Assembly: GCF_001570525.1 (NCBI RefSeq)
Contig: NZ_BBXC01000014.1
Location: forward strand, 269,458 to 333,457
Origin: Herbidospora sakaeratensis
GTDB lineage: Bacteria > Actinomycetota > Actinomycetes > Streptosporangiales > Streptosporangiaceae
DNA: 64,000 bases
Direction: 5' to 3'
Shown here: positions 8,206 to 16,636 of the stretch, piece by piece
Numbering within the stretch: the stretch's first letter is position 1
Layout: each line of letters begins with the position of its first letter
Program-made: the position numbers and the translations under genes
The notes under the pieces: generated by a model
What the model saw: only the letters and a program-made list of their open reading frames with translations
The model's database searches: none
Told to the model about the DNA's origin: nothing

Positions 8206-9420
8206 ATGATCAGTCGTCGGCAGGTCTTCGGACTGGGGGCGGCCGGGGCCGTCGCGGCGGGCGCGGGCGCGCTCGCCGCCCGCACGCTGCCCGAGGAGCC
8301 CCCGGCCAGGGCCCACGTCGAGGAGGTCTTCCCCTTCTACGGCGAGCACCAGTCGGGCATCGTCACCCCCGCGCAGGACCGGCTCCACTTCGTCGCCTTC
8401 GACGTCACCACGACCGACCGCGCCGAACTGGCCGAACTGCTCCAGGAGTGGACGGCCGCCGCCGCCCGCCTCACCCAGGGCAAGGAGGCGGGCGCCTTCG
8501 GCGCGACCGGCGGCTCCCGCGAGGCCGCGCCCGACGACACCGGCGAGGCGCTCGGCCTGCCGCCCTCGGGTCTGACCCTGACGGTCGGCTTCGGCCCGTC
8601 GTTGTTCGACGACCGCTTCGGCCTGGCCGCCAAGCGCCCGGCGGCGCTGGCCGACCTGCCGAAGTTCTCCGGCGAGACGCTGATCCCCGAGATCTCGGGC
8701 GGCGACGTCTGCGTCCAGGCGTGCGCCCACGACCCTCAGGTGGCCGTGCACGCCATCCGCAACCTGGCCCGGATCGGCTTCGGCCGGGTCTCGGTGCGGT
8801 ATTCGCAACTCGGCTTCGGCCGCACCTCCTCGACCTCCCGCGCCCAGGCCACCGCCCGCAACCTGATGGGCTTCAAAGACGGCACCAACAACCTCAAGCT
8901 GGAGGACGCCGACCTGCTGCGTGAGCAGCTCTGGGCCGCCCCCGGCGACGGCGCGGCCTGGATGGCCGGCGGCAGCTACCTGGTCACCCGGAAGATCCGG
9001 ATGACCGTCGAGACCTGGGACCGCACCTCGCTGCGCGAGCAGGAGGAGATCTTCGGCCGCGACAAGGGCGAGGGCGCCCCCGTGGGCAAGCAGCACGAGT
9101 TCGACCCGGTCGACCTGACCGCGATGCGCCCCGACGCGCACGTCCGGCTGGCCCACCCGTCGGCCCACGGCGACGCCCACCTGCTGCGGCGCGGCTACAA
9201 CTACGTCGACGGCTCCGACGGCCTGGGCCGCCTCGACGCCGGCTTGTTCTTCATCGCCTACCAGCGCGACCCGCGCACCCAGTTCGTGCCGATCCAGGAG
9301 ACCCTGGCCAAGTCCGACCCGCTGAACGAGTACATCCGGCACGTGTCGAGCGGCCTGTTCGCCTGCCCGCCCGGGGTCGCGGACGCCGGCGACTACTGGG
9401 GCCGCACGCTGTTCGCCTGA
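8206..9420 (+). CDS. efeB: EfeB, Tat-exported DyP-type haem peroxidase/deferrochelatase
   Basis: 404 aa. The N-terminus is a twin-arginine signal (SRRQVFGLGAAGAVAAGAG). The mature protein has the DyP signature GFKDGTNN (GxxDG with the distal Asp), the proximal-haem region (HVRLAHPSAHGDAHLLRRGYNY) and the distal Arg in RRGYNY. DyP-type EfeB works with EfeU and EfeO, oxidising iron or releasing it from haem. Last gene of the operon; a bidirectional hairpin follows at once. Confidence 0.95.
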   Translation: MISRRQVFGLGAAGAVAAGAGALAARTLPEEPPARAHVEEVFPFYGEHQSGIVTPAQDRLHFVAFDVTTTDRAELAELLQEWTAAAARLTQGKEAGAFGATGGSREAAPDDTGEALGLPPSGLTLTVGFGPSLFDDRFGLAAKRPAALADLPKFSGETLIPEISGGDVCVQACAHDPQVAVHAIRNLARIGFGRVSVRYSQLGFGRTSSTSRAQATARNLMGFKDGTNNLKLEDADLLREQLWAAPGDGAAWMAGGSYLVTRKIRMTVETWDRTSLREQEEIFGRDKGEGAPVGKQHEFDPVDLTAMRPDAHVRLAHPSAHGDAHLLRRGYNYVDGSDGLGRLDAGLFFIAYQRDPRTQFVPIQETLAKSDPLNEYIRHVSSGLFACPPGVADAGDYWGRTLFA

Positions 9421-9426
9421 CGGGGA

Positions 9427-9456
9427 GGGCCGTGCCGGGTGGCATCGGCACGGCCC
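9427..9456. terminator. Bidirectional hairpin terminator between efeB and the convergent glycosidase
   Basis: Stem GGGCCGTGCCG / CGGCACGGCCC (11 bp, perfect) with an 8-nt loop, sitting in the 43-bp gap between two convergent genes. No long T-tract on either side, as is common in high-GC actinobacteria. Confidence 0.65.
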
Positions 9457-9463
9457 CGCCGCG

Positions 9464-11848
9464 TCAGGAGGAGTAGACCTCCAGCTCCGACAGCTGCCCC
9501 GCCGGCCAGCCGGTGTTGCCGGTGAACCGCAGCCGCACGTACCGCTGGGCCGAGGCGGTGAAGGAGACCGTCACGGTGTTGCCCGAGGCGGGGTTGAACG
9601 TCCGCCCCGAGGCCGCCGAGAGGGTCGAGAAGGCCGAGCCGTTGGTGCTGCCCTGGACCTCGATCGTCTGGGTCCGGGTCTGCCACGCCGAGGCCGGCGG
9701 CAGCTTCAGCACCACCCGGGAGACCGACGTGGCCGCCCCCAGGTCGACCTGGACCCACTGCGGGAACGCGTTGTTCGGCGACTCCCAGTAGGAGCCCGCG
9801 TTGCCGTCGACGACGTTGCCCGACCCGTAGTTCTGCACGTGGCCGCTCTCGGAGGTCGGCTTCCCGGCCGCCAGGTTCACGTTCGCGGCCGGGTCGGTCG
9901 TCACGGTCACCGCGCCCGAGGGCTGCGAGAGGGAGTTCTGGCCGTCGCGGGCCCGCACCGTGAACGTGTAGGCGGTGTTCGGGGCCAGGCCGGTGACCGT
10001 GTGGGTCAGCCCGGTCGGCGAGGCGACCGGCTCGCCGTTCTGGAGCACCTGGTAGCCCGTCACCGCGACGTTGTCGACCGAGGCCGTCCACGACAACGAC
10101 ACGCTGGTGGCGGTCTTGCCGGTGACGGTCAGGTTGCCCGGGGGAGTGGGGGGAGTGTTCTCCACCGCGTCGGTCGCGTAGACCTCCAGCTCCGACAGCT
10201 GCGCGGCGGGCCAGCCGGTGTTCGCGCTGATCGTCACCCGCACGTAGCGGGCGCTCAGCGCGGGGATCGTGATCGTCGCCTGGTTGCCGGTCGCGGCGTT
10301 GAAGGTGACGCCGATCGGGCCGGTGACCGTCGTCCAGGTGCTGCCGTTGGAGCTCACGGCGAGGGTGAGCGTCTGCACCCGCGACCCCCACGCCGCGTTC
10401 GGCGGCAGCTTGAGCACGGCCCGGCCGAGGATCGAGGCGGCTCCGAGGTCGACCTGGAACCACTGCGGCAGGGCGCCGGAGCTCTCCCAGTAGGTGGAGG
10501 CGTTGCCGTCGACGGCGTTGGCGGGCACGAAGCCGTTGTTGGTGCTGCTGGCGCTCGTCGCCTTGTTCAGCGCCAGGTTGCTGTCGCCGCCGGGCGGCGG
10601 GCCGCCGGTCGTCGGCTGGGTCGGGCGGATCGCCGTCAGCGCGATCTGGCCCTTCAGCATGCGCCCGCCGTCGGCGGTGATGCGCAGGTAGTAGTCGGAG
10701 GAGCAGAACGTGCCGTCCTCGTCGAGCGCCAGGATGCCCGACCCGGCGGGCACCCACGCCTGGGTCTCGGCGGTCTTGGCGATCTGGTTGCCCTCGTTGT
10801 ACTCGTCGAACATCGAGATGTAGATGCCGTGCGACCCGGCGCGGATGGTGTTGTAGAACATCCGCCACATGAAGTCGCCGTGGGCGCGGGCCCGCGACTG
10901 GAGATCACCGGGCATCACGCAGGGCTGGTAGTCGATGCCCAGCGCGTTGCACTCGGCGACGTCGCCGACGGTGGCGTTGGCGTAGTAGCTGTCGAGCTCG
11001 GCGATGGTCCTGGCCCGGCCGACCATCCACGGCGAGATCATGTTGAAGGCGCGGTAGACGTTCTCGAAGCCGGGGCGCGAGTCGTTGATGCCCTGCCGCC
11101 ACCAGGTGGGCACGCCGCCGATGACGTAGCAGCCCTGCGCCTTGAACCAGTTGATCACTTCGAGGCAGGGGGCCGGGGTGAACGGGCGGCTCGGCTCGCT
11201 GAAGCCGAAACCCCAGATGCACACGACGGGCTTGCCGTTCTGCCGGGCGTACATGGGGCTCTGGGTGTATGCCGACATCTTCGTCGTCCAGTCGGTCTTG
11301 ATCTCCGATTGGAAGGCGAGCCAGTCGGTGACGTCGTACATGATGTAGAACTTGCGGCCGAACGCCTCGGCGGCCTGGCGCACCTTGGCGGTCATGCCGT
11401 CGCGGATCGGCCCCTCGGCGCCGTTGGGGTTGAAGCGCTGCAGGGCGGCGGTGTCGCAGCCGTTGTCGCGCATCCAGCGGAAGTGGGTGTCGATCGTCTG
11501 CTGGTCCCAGGAGGAGAACAGGCTGGCGGTCTGGCCGTTGTTCAGGTTCTGGTAGAGCGTCGGGTAGGTGCGTGTGTAGTCGCGGTTGTCCGGCCACGAC
11601 ACGATCGTGGTGTTCGACGGCGAGGGCGGGACCGTGTTGTCGTGGCCGCTCCAGTGCCACCACCGGTCGATCGGCGAGCCGTCGCCCCGGCAGGCGAACC
11701 AGCCCTGGTAGCCGACGGTGATCTTGCCCACCACGTCGCCGGGTGGACTGGCCGCATACGCCGGGCCGCTGGTCAGATGGGTCGAGGTCGCCGCGATGGC
11801 GGACGCCGAGATGGCCGAGGCGAGGAAACTACGGCGCGAGACAGCCAC
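9464..11848 (-). CDS. Secreted GH71/99-like glycoside hydrolase with discoidin-FN3-discoidin tail
   Basis: 794 aa, GTG start. It has a Tat signal (SRRSFLASAIS ... GPAYA, cleavage near residue 32). The catalytic domain is about 37-410, with GYQGWFACRGDG, ALQRFNPNG, FYIMYDVTDW, KPVVCIWGFGF and YISMFDEYNEGNQI. The DEYNEG Glu is a likely catalytic acid, as in GH99-like enzymes. It is followed by a discoidin/F5-8C (CBM32-like) domain (about 423-564), a fibronectin type III domain (565-655) and a second discoidin domain (656-794). The two discoidin domains are clearly related (NLALNKATS... and NLAAGKPTS..., each ending in QLSELEVY). Probably degrades an extracellular mannan- or xylan-like polysaccharide; the exact substrate is unknown. 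The leader has a striking inverted repeat. Confidence 0.82.
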   Translation of the reverse strand: MAVSRRSFLASAISASAIAATSTHLTSGPAYAASPPGDVVGKITVGYQGWFACRGDGSPIDRWWHWSGHDNTVPPSPSNTTIVSWPDNRDYTRTYPTLYQNLNNGQTASLFSSWDQQTIDTHFRWMRDNGCDTAALQRFNPNGAEGPIRDGMTAKVRQAAEAFGRKFYIMYDVTDWLAFQSEIKTDWTTKMSAYTQSPMYARQNGKPVVCIWGFGFSEPSRPFTPAPCLEVINWFKAQGCYVIGGVPTWWRQGINDSRPGFENVYRAFNMISPWMVGRARTIAELDSYYANATVGDVAECNALGIDYQPCVMPGDLQSRARAHGDFMWRMFYNTIRAGSHGIYISMFDEYNEGNQIAKTAETQAWVPAGSGILALDEDGTFCSSDYYLRITADGGRMLKGQIALTAIRPTQPTTGGPPPGGDSNLALNKATSASSTNNGFVPANAVDGNASTYWESSGALPQWFQVDLGAASILGRAVLKLPPNAAWGSRVQTLTLAVSSNGSTWTTVTGPIGVTFNAATGNQATITIPALSARYVRVTISANTGWPAAQLSELEVYATDAVENTPPTPPGNLTVTGKTATSVSLSWTASVDNVAVTGYQVLQNGEPVASPTGLTHTVTGLAPNTAYTFTVRARDGQNSLSQPSGAVTVTTDPAANVNLAAGKPTSESGHVQNYGSGNVVDGNAGSYWESPNNAFPQWVQVDLGAATSVSRVVLKLPPASAWQTRTQTIEVQGSTNGSAFSTLSAASGRTFNPASGNTVTVSFTASAQRYVRLRFTGNTGWPAGQLSELEVYSS

Positions 11849-11934
11849 GTCCGATGATCCTTTCTGGCAAGGACCGGGCGGACGCTACCCGGTGAGGGGG
11901 GTGCCCTCATCCTGACAGGATCGGATCATCGGAC
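11849..11934 (-). promoter_or_regulatory. Leader of the glycosidase gene with a 12-bp inverted repeat pair
   Basis: GTCCGATGATCC (11849-11860) and its exact complement GGATCATCGGAC (11923-11934) enclose 62 bp. On the minus strand the second arm ends directly at the GTG start and overlaps the AAAGGATC ribosome-binding region. The loop contains a smaller hairpin TGAGGG/CCCTCA (11893-11909). It may be an SD-sequestering RNA fold or a pair of operator half-sites. Confidence 0.45.
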
Positions 11935-11982
11935 GCAATAACTGAGCAAAAACTTGCAACTTTTTGGAGGCAGATTCAGGGC

Positions 11983-12019
11983 GCGAGCCACGGCCGGCCT
12001 GCGGCCGTCCGCGTCTCGC
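11983..12019 (-). repeat. Intergenic hairpin repeat, copy E
   Basis: Read on the minus strand, the arms are GCGAGACGCGGACGGCC and GGCCGGCCGTGGCTCGC around a GCA triloop, followed by a tail containing GAATCTGCC. It starts one base after the TAA stop of the GHL10 gene. It belongs to the same family as the copies at 15951, 29773, 29833 and 46020. Confidence 0.8.
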
Positions 12020-12020
12020 T

Positions 12021-13523
12021 TTATCCCACGCGTGCGGAGGCGGGTGTGCTCTCGTTGTAGAGGCGGTCGAGCGAGGTCACCTGGTAGGCGCCGTTGGCGC
12101 GGGTCTGGAACGACGAGCGCGTCGTCACCGCGACCAGCTCGCACGAGTTGCCCGAGCCCCGGTAGACCGCGTAGGCGCGGGCCCCCGGCACGCCCGTCCA
12201 GGTCAGCGTGCCGCCCGCGGCGCGCAGGTTCTTCACCGGGCCGAGCGGCCTGGTGGGCAGCCCCTTGATCAGCGGCAGCAGCGCCGGGCGCTGGTAGTAC
12301 TGCTCCTGGATCCGGGTCATCACCTTCAGCGGGTTCTGCACGACCTGCTTGGCGCTGAAGTAGACGTCGCCCTCGATCTCGGGGTAGCGCTTGTTGACCG
12401 CCAGGTGCGACGGGATCTCGTTGGGCCGGTTCCAGGCCCCGCCGGTGCCGATCTGGTAGAGCCCCTGGCCGATGTAGAGGTCGACGCCGCTGCCCTTGAC
12501 CGCGTTGGCCCACCAGGGCGCCAGCACGTCGTAGTCGGCCGCGGCGAAGCCCCGGTTCCAGTAGAGCTGCGGGGTCAGGTAGTCGACCGTGCCCGCCTTG
12601 ATCCACGCCTTCGGGTCGGCGTAGATCGCGTCGTAGGCCGACATGCCGGTGGTCTTGGAGCCGGTCGGGTCGTTGCTCTTGTTGCGCCAGATCCCGAACG
12701 GGCTGATGCCGAACTTCAGGTAGGGCTTGGCCCGGTGGACGGCCTTGTCGACCTGCGCCACCAGCTGGTTGACGTTGGCGCGCCGCCAGTTGGCCAGCGA
12801 CTTGCCCTCGCCGAACTTGTTGTAGGCGGCGGTGTCGTTGAACTTCGTGCCCTGGCCCGGATAGGGGTAGAAGTAGTCGTCGAAGTGCACGCCGTCGATG
12901 TCGTAGCGGTTGACCACGTCCATGATCACCTTGGTGACGTGGTCGCGGACCGACGGAAGCCCGGGGTTGTAGTAGAGCCGCCCCTCGTGCTTGACCACCC
13001 AGCCCGGGTGCTGCCGGGCCGGATGGTTGGCCGGCAGGGCGGCGATGTTGTCGCTGTAGGCGGCCCGGTAGGGGTTGAACCAGGCGTGGAACTCCATGCC
13101 CCGCTTGTGGGCCTCGCTGATCAGGAACGGCAGCGGGTCCCAGCCCGGGTTCTTGCCCGCCTTGCCGGTCAGGTACTGCGACCAGGGCTCGAGCGACGAC
13201 TTGTAGATGGCGTCGGAAGCCGGCCTGACCTGCACGAACACCGCGTTGATGCCGCGCGCGGCGGCGGTGTCGAGCATCTTGGCGTATTCGGCGCGCTGCG
13301 TGGCGGGCGACAGGCCCGCCTTCGACGGCCAGTCGATGTTCTGCGTCGTCGCGATCCACATGCCGCGCATCTGGCGTTTGGCCGCCGGGCAAACGTCCTT
13401 CTTGGCCGCGGTCACGTAGCTGGCACGCTCCAATTCCGGCTGGGACGCCTCCGGGACGAGCAGGTAGGCCCCCGCGGAAGCGGTCGCGGCCACGGCGACG
13501 CCGGCGATCAACTGTCGTTTCAC
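12021..13523 (-). CDS. GHL10-type glycoside hydrolase (family 10-like, YngK-like), secreted
   Basis: 500 aa from a GTG start preceded by GGGAGGGCAA, which is much better than the upstream in-frame ATG. The N-terminus is a signal peptide or anchor (KRQLIAGVAVAATASAGAYLL). The catalytic domain begins at QMRGMWIATTQNIDWPS and has INAVFVQVRPASDAIY, GMEFHAWFNPYR, YDIDGVHFDDYFYPYPG and a late FGISPFGIWRN. This is the GHL10 (formerly DUF187) layout. A C-terminal FN3-like segment is likely (about 415-500). Family members act on extracellular or cell-wall glycans. No operon partner; it shares strand with the neighbouring glycosidase. Confidence 0.85.
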   Translation of the reverse strand: MKRQLIAGVAVAATASAGAYLLVPEASQPELERASYVTAAKKDVCPAAKRQMRGMWIATTQNIDWPSKAGLSPATQRAEYAKMLDTAAARGINAVFVQVRPASDAIYKSSLEPWSQYLTGKAGKNPGWDPLPFLISEAHKRGMEFHAWFNPYRAAYSDNIAALPANHPARQHPGWVVKHEGRLYYNPGLPSVRDHVTKVIMDVVNRYDIDGVHFDDYFYPYPGQGTKFNDTAAYNKFGEGKSLANWRRANVNQLVAQVDKAVHRAKPYLKFGISPFGIWRNKSNDPTGSKTTGMSAYDAIYADPKAWIKAGTVDYLTPQLYWNRGFAAADYDVLAPWWANAVKGSGVDLYIGQGLYQIGTGGAWNRPNEIPSHLAVNKRYPEIEGDVYFSAKQVVQNPLKVMTRIQEQYYQRPALLPLIKGLPTRPLGPVKNLRAAGGTLTWTGVPGARAYAVYRGSGNSCELVAVTTRSSFQTRANGAYQVTSLDRLYNESTPASARVG

Positions 13524-13642
13524 TTGCCCTCCCCGAACGCGATGGCTGTCACAGTCTGGCATCGCATTGGCAATGCTTCGCCCGTATAGCGAAATTCGTC
13601 ATACGAGGCGGATGTGACTCCACACAACGCGCGGGGAAATGC

Positions 13643-13677
13643 CCCGGCGCCGTTCAGATGAAACGAACGGCGCCGGG
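13643..13677 (-). terminator. Hairpin terminator downstream of the EF-G2 gene
   Basis: Perfect 13-bp stem CCCGGCGCCGTTC / GAACGGCGCCGGG with a 9-nt loop, starting 7 bp after the stop of the minus-strand EF-G2 gene. The T-tract is weak. Confidence 0.6.
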
Positions 13678-13683
13678 AACCCG

Positions 13684-15801
13684 CTAATCAGCGGGGGTGG
13701 CGACCTTTCCGGCGAGGTGGGACGGCAATGGTTCATAACGCAGGAAAGCGCGGGTGAACGTGCCGGTTCCGTGTGACATCGACCGTAGATCTATTGCGTA
13801 TCGGGTGATTTCCAGTTCCGGCACCTCGGCCCGGACCAGCGTCCGGCCGACCCCCACGGGCTCGGTGCCCAGCACCCGTCCGCGCCGCGACGACAGGTCG
13901 CTCATGACGTTGCCGACGTAGTCGTCGTCGACCAGGACCGACACCTCGTCGACCGGTTCGAGCAGCAGCGCCGGCACCTTCGCGGCGGCCTCGCGCAGGG
14001 CCAGCCCGCCCGCGATCTGGAACGCCATGTCGCTGGAGTCGACCGAGTGGGCCTTGCCGTCGTACAGGGTGACCCTGATGTCGACCATCGGGTAGCCGGC
14101 CACCACGCCGCGCTCCATCTGGCTGCGCACGCCCTTCTCGACCGACGGGATGAACTGGCGCGGCACCACACCGCCGACGATCTTGTCGACGAACTCGAAC
14201 CCCGAGCCCGAGGGCAGCGGCTCGATCTCCAGGTGGCAGATGGCGTACTGGCCGTGGCCGCCGGTCTGCTTGACGTTGCGGCCCATGCCCTGGGCCCTGC
14301 CGCCGAAGGTCTCGCGCAGCGGCACCCGCAGGTCGATCTTCTCCACCTCGACTCCGTGACGCCGCGAGAGCCGGTCGAGCAGCACGTCGGCGTGGGCCTC
14401 GCCCATGCACCAGAGCACCAGCTGCCGGGTCTCGGCGTTGTTCTCCAGGCGCAGCGTCGGATCTTCGGCCACCAGGCGGTTCAGCGCCTGGGAGAGCTTG
14501 TCCTCGTCGGCCTTCGACCTGGCCCTGATGGCGATCGGGAGCAGCGGCTCGGGCATCTGCCAGGGCTCCATGAGCAGCGGGTTGTCCTTCTCGGACAGGG
14601 TGTCGCCGGTCTCGGCGTGGCCGAGCTTGGCCACCGCGACCACGTCGCCGGCCACGCACTTGCCCACCGGCCGCTGGGTCTTGCCCAGGGGCGAGGACAA
14701 CGCGCCGACGCGCTCGTCGATGTCGTGCTCGTGCTGCGGCACGTGCCCCGAGACGTGCACGGTCATGTCGGGCCGCAGGGTGCCCGAGAAGACGCGCACC
14801 AGGCTGATGCGACCCACGTAGGGGTCGCTGGTCGTCTTGACCACCTCGGCCACCAGCGGCCCGTCGGGGTCGCAGCGGCACACCTTGACGCTCGTGCCGT
14901 CTATGGTCGTGACCTCCGGCAGCCGGTGCTCGGGCGGGCACGGGAACCCCTGGGTGATCACTTCGAGCAGTTCGGGCATGCCCACGCCCGGCGCGGTCAC
15001 CAGCACCGGGTGGAAACTGGCCCGCGCGACCGCCTTCTCCAGGTCGTCGATGAGGACCTTGGTGTCGATCTCCTCGCCTTCGAGGTAGCGGTCCATGAGC
15101 GATTCGTCCTCGCTCTCCTGGATGATCCCCTCGATGAGCGACCCCCGGTACATCTCGATCAGCTCGACCTGGTCGGGATCGGGTTCCCTCTCGGTACGGG
15201 CGCCGCCCGCGTAGTCGAACACGCGCTGCGACAGCAGGCCCACGAGCGCGTCGCCGCCCACCGGCAGGTAGAGCGGCGCGACCCCCTCGCCGAAGGCGTC
15301 CTGGCAGGCGGTGAGGACCGCGTCGAAGTCGGCCCGCTGATGGTCGATCTTGGTGATGACGACCGCGCGCGGCATGCCCACGCTCGCGCACTCGTCCCAG
15401 AGCTGCCGGGTCAGCCCGTCGACCCCGTCGGTGGCGGCGACGACGAACAGCGCCGCGTCGGCGGCCCGCAGGCCGGCCCGCAGGTCCCCGACGAAGTCGG
15501 CGTACCCGGGCGTGTCGAGCAGGTTGATCTTTATCCCGTTGTGGGTCAGCGGCGCGAGGGCCAGGTTCACCGACCGCTGCTGGCGGACCTCGACCTCGTC
15601 GAAGTCGCTGATGGTGGTGCCGTCTTCGACCCTGCCCGTGCGCGGGATGGTGCCGGTCGCCGCGAGCAGCGCCTCCACCAGGGTCGTCTTCCCCGATCCG
15701 GAGTGGCCGACGAGCACGACGTTGCGCACCATGTCCGGCTGGTCGGCCGATGGTGCCCTGCCCGCGGCTCCCGATGTCCCTCCGTTTGCCTTCTCCGCCA
15801 C
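13684..15801 (-). CDS. EF-G-like translational GTPase, EF-G2 type
   Basis: 705 aa from a GTG start with AGGAGGCGAAA upstream. The G-domain has G1 GHSGSGKTTL, G3 DTPGYADF and a variant G4 TKID in place of the usual NKxD. The switch I region lacks the RGITI element and reads QRSVNLALAPL. Domains II-V follow, including GMGRNVKQTGGHGQYA, an EF-G domain IV feature. This matches actinobacterial EF-G2 (FusA2), not the essential FusA. From memory, mycobacterial EF-G2 binds GTP but lacks ribosome-dependent GTPase activity, so its role is unsettled. It is divergent from pgsA across a 229-bp gap holding a hairpin repeat. Confidence 0.88.
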   Translation of the reverse strand: MAEKANGGTSGAAGRAPSADQPDMVRNVVLVGHSGSGKTTLVEALLAATGTIPRTGRVEDGTTISDFDEVEVRQQRSVNLALAPLTHNGIKINLLDTPGYADFVGDLRAGLRAADAALFVVAATDGVDGLTRQLWDECASVGMPRAVVITKIDHQRADFDAVLTACQDAFGEGVAPLYLPVGGDALVGLLSQRVFDYAGGARTEREPDPDQVELIEMYRGSLIEGIIQESEDESLMDRYLEGEEIDTKVLIDDLEKAVARASFHPVLVTAPGVGMPELLEVITQGFPCPPEHRLPEVTTIDGTSVKVCRCDPDGPLVAEVVKTTSDPYVGRISLVRVFSGTLRPDMTVHVSGHVPQHEHDIDERVGALSSPLGKTQRPVGKCVAGDVVAVAKLGHAETGDTLSEKDNPLLMEPWQMPEPLLPIAIRARSKADEDKLSQALNRLVAEDPTLRLENNAETRQLVLWCMGEAHADVLLDRLSRRHGVEVEKIDLRVPLRETFGGRAQGMGRNVKQTGGHGQYAICHLEIEPLPSGSGFEFVDKIVGGVVPRQFIPSVEKGVRSQMERGVVAGYPMVDIRVTLYDGKAHSVDSSDMAFQIAGGLALREAAAKVPALLLEPVDEVSVLVDDDYVGNVMSDLSSRRGRVLGTEPVGVGRTLVRAEVPELEITRYAIDLRSMSHGTGTFTRAFLRYEPLPSHLAGKVATPAD

Positions 15802-15950
15802 TTTCGCCTCCTGGATTGGAGGGGAGGCCGCAGGCCGCGTGAGCGACCGGCGGCCGCCCGGCCGCCTGCTGTGACGCGCCCCCGCACCCCGATCGGAAAG
15901 GCGCGTGTAACCCACCCTTAACCGATGTGGCCCAGATCACAAGGGCTCAA

Positions 15951-15987
15951 GCGAGATATGGGCGGCCGAAGGCCGTCCGTATCTCGC
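15951..15987 (+). repeat. Intergenic hairpin repeat, copy D
   Basis: Arms GCGAGATATGGGCGGCC and GGCCGTCCGTATCTCGC around a GAA triloop, then a tail TTATGAACCTGA. This copy has the best-paired stem of the family: ATA/TAT replaces ACG/GTG seen elsewhere, so two base pairs are compensatory or better paired. It lies upstream of pgsA in the divergent gap after the EF-G2 gene start. Confidence 0.8.
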
Positions 15988-16030
15988 GTTATGAACCTGA
16001 CGGGGGCGATGCCCTACGATCAGGACCGCC

Positions 16031-16636
16031 ATGCTGAACGTTCTGCGTCCCGCCATGACCAGGCTGATGAGCCCGCTGGGCCGGTTCCTCGCGCGCCATG
16101 GCGTCACTCCCAACATGATCACCGCCGCCGGCACGCTCGGCACGGTGGCCTCGTCCCTGTGGTTCTACCCACGGGGAGAACTCATCCTGGGCAGCTGGGT
16201 GATCACCTTCTTCGTGCTGGCCGACCTGCTCGACGGCATCCTGGCCCGGATGACCAAGGGCTCGACCTGGGGCGCCTTCCTCGACTCGACCCTCGACCGG
16301 GTCGCCGACGCGGGCGTCTTCTCCGGCCTGATCATCTATCTGGTCCTCGACGGCCAGCGGGTGCTGGCCCTGGGCGGCCTGCTCTGCCTGGTCGGCGGCG
16401 CGGTCGTCTCCTACGCCAAGGCGCGGGCCGAGGGGCTCGGCATGACCGCCAACGTCGGCATCGCCGAGCGCGGAGAGCGATTGCTCGTCGTGCTCGTGGT
16501 GGCCTTCCTCGACGGATTGGGCGTGCCGTACGTTCTGGCTGTGGGTCTTTGGGGGCTGGCCGTCGCCAGCGTGATCACTGTGGGGCAGCGCATGCACGTC
16601 GTCTACCGGCAGGCGGTGGAGCATGACGCTCACTGA
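16031..16636 (+). CDS. pgsA: Phosphatidylinositol phosphate synthase (CDP-alcohol phosphotransferase)
   Basis: 201 aa with about five or six membrane segments. The CDP-alcohol phosphotransferase motif is complete: DLLDGILAR followed by GAFLDSTLD, giving the DxxDGxxAR-G-xxxDxxxD pattern in the second membrane segment. Together with the downstream patA and pimA genes, it is the actinobacterial enzyme that joins CDP-diacylglycerol and inositol phosphate to give phosphatidylinositol phosphate. Start ATG; the 3' end overlaps patA by 14 nt. Confidence 0.92.
   Translation: MLNVLRPAMTRLMSPLGRFLARHGVTPNMITAAGTLGTVASSLWFYPRGELILGSWVITFFVLADLLDGILARMTKGSTWGAFLDSTLDRVADAGVFSGLIIYLVLDGQRVLALGGLLCLVGGAVVSYAKARAEGLGMTANVGIAERGERLLVVLVVAFLDGLGVPYVLAVGLWGLAVASVITVGQRMHVVYRQAVEHDAH

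Noticed and set aside
7000-9342. Long open frame antisense to efeO and efeB
   Set aside because: It is a by-product of GC-rich third positions; its translation is low-complexity with no domain, and the sense frames are clear EfeO and EfeB.
9464-13523. Horizontal acquisition of the two secreted glycoside hydrolase genes
   Set aside because: Base composition and start-codon usage look like those of the neighbours, and no mobile element or repeat boundary surrounds them.
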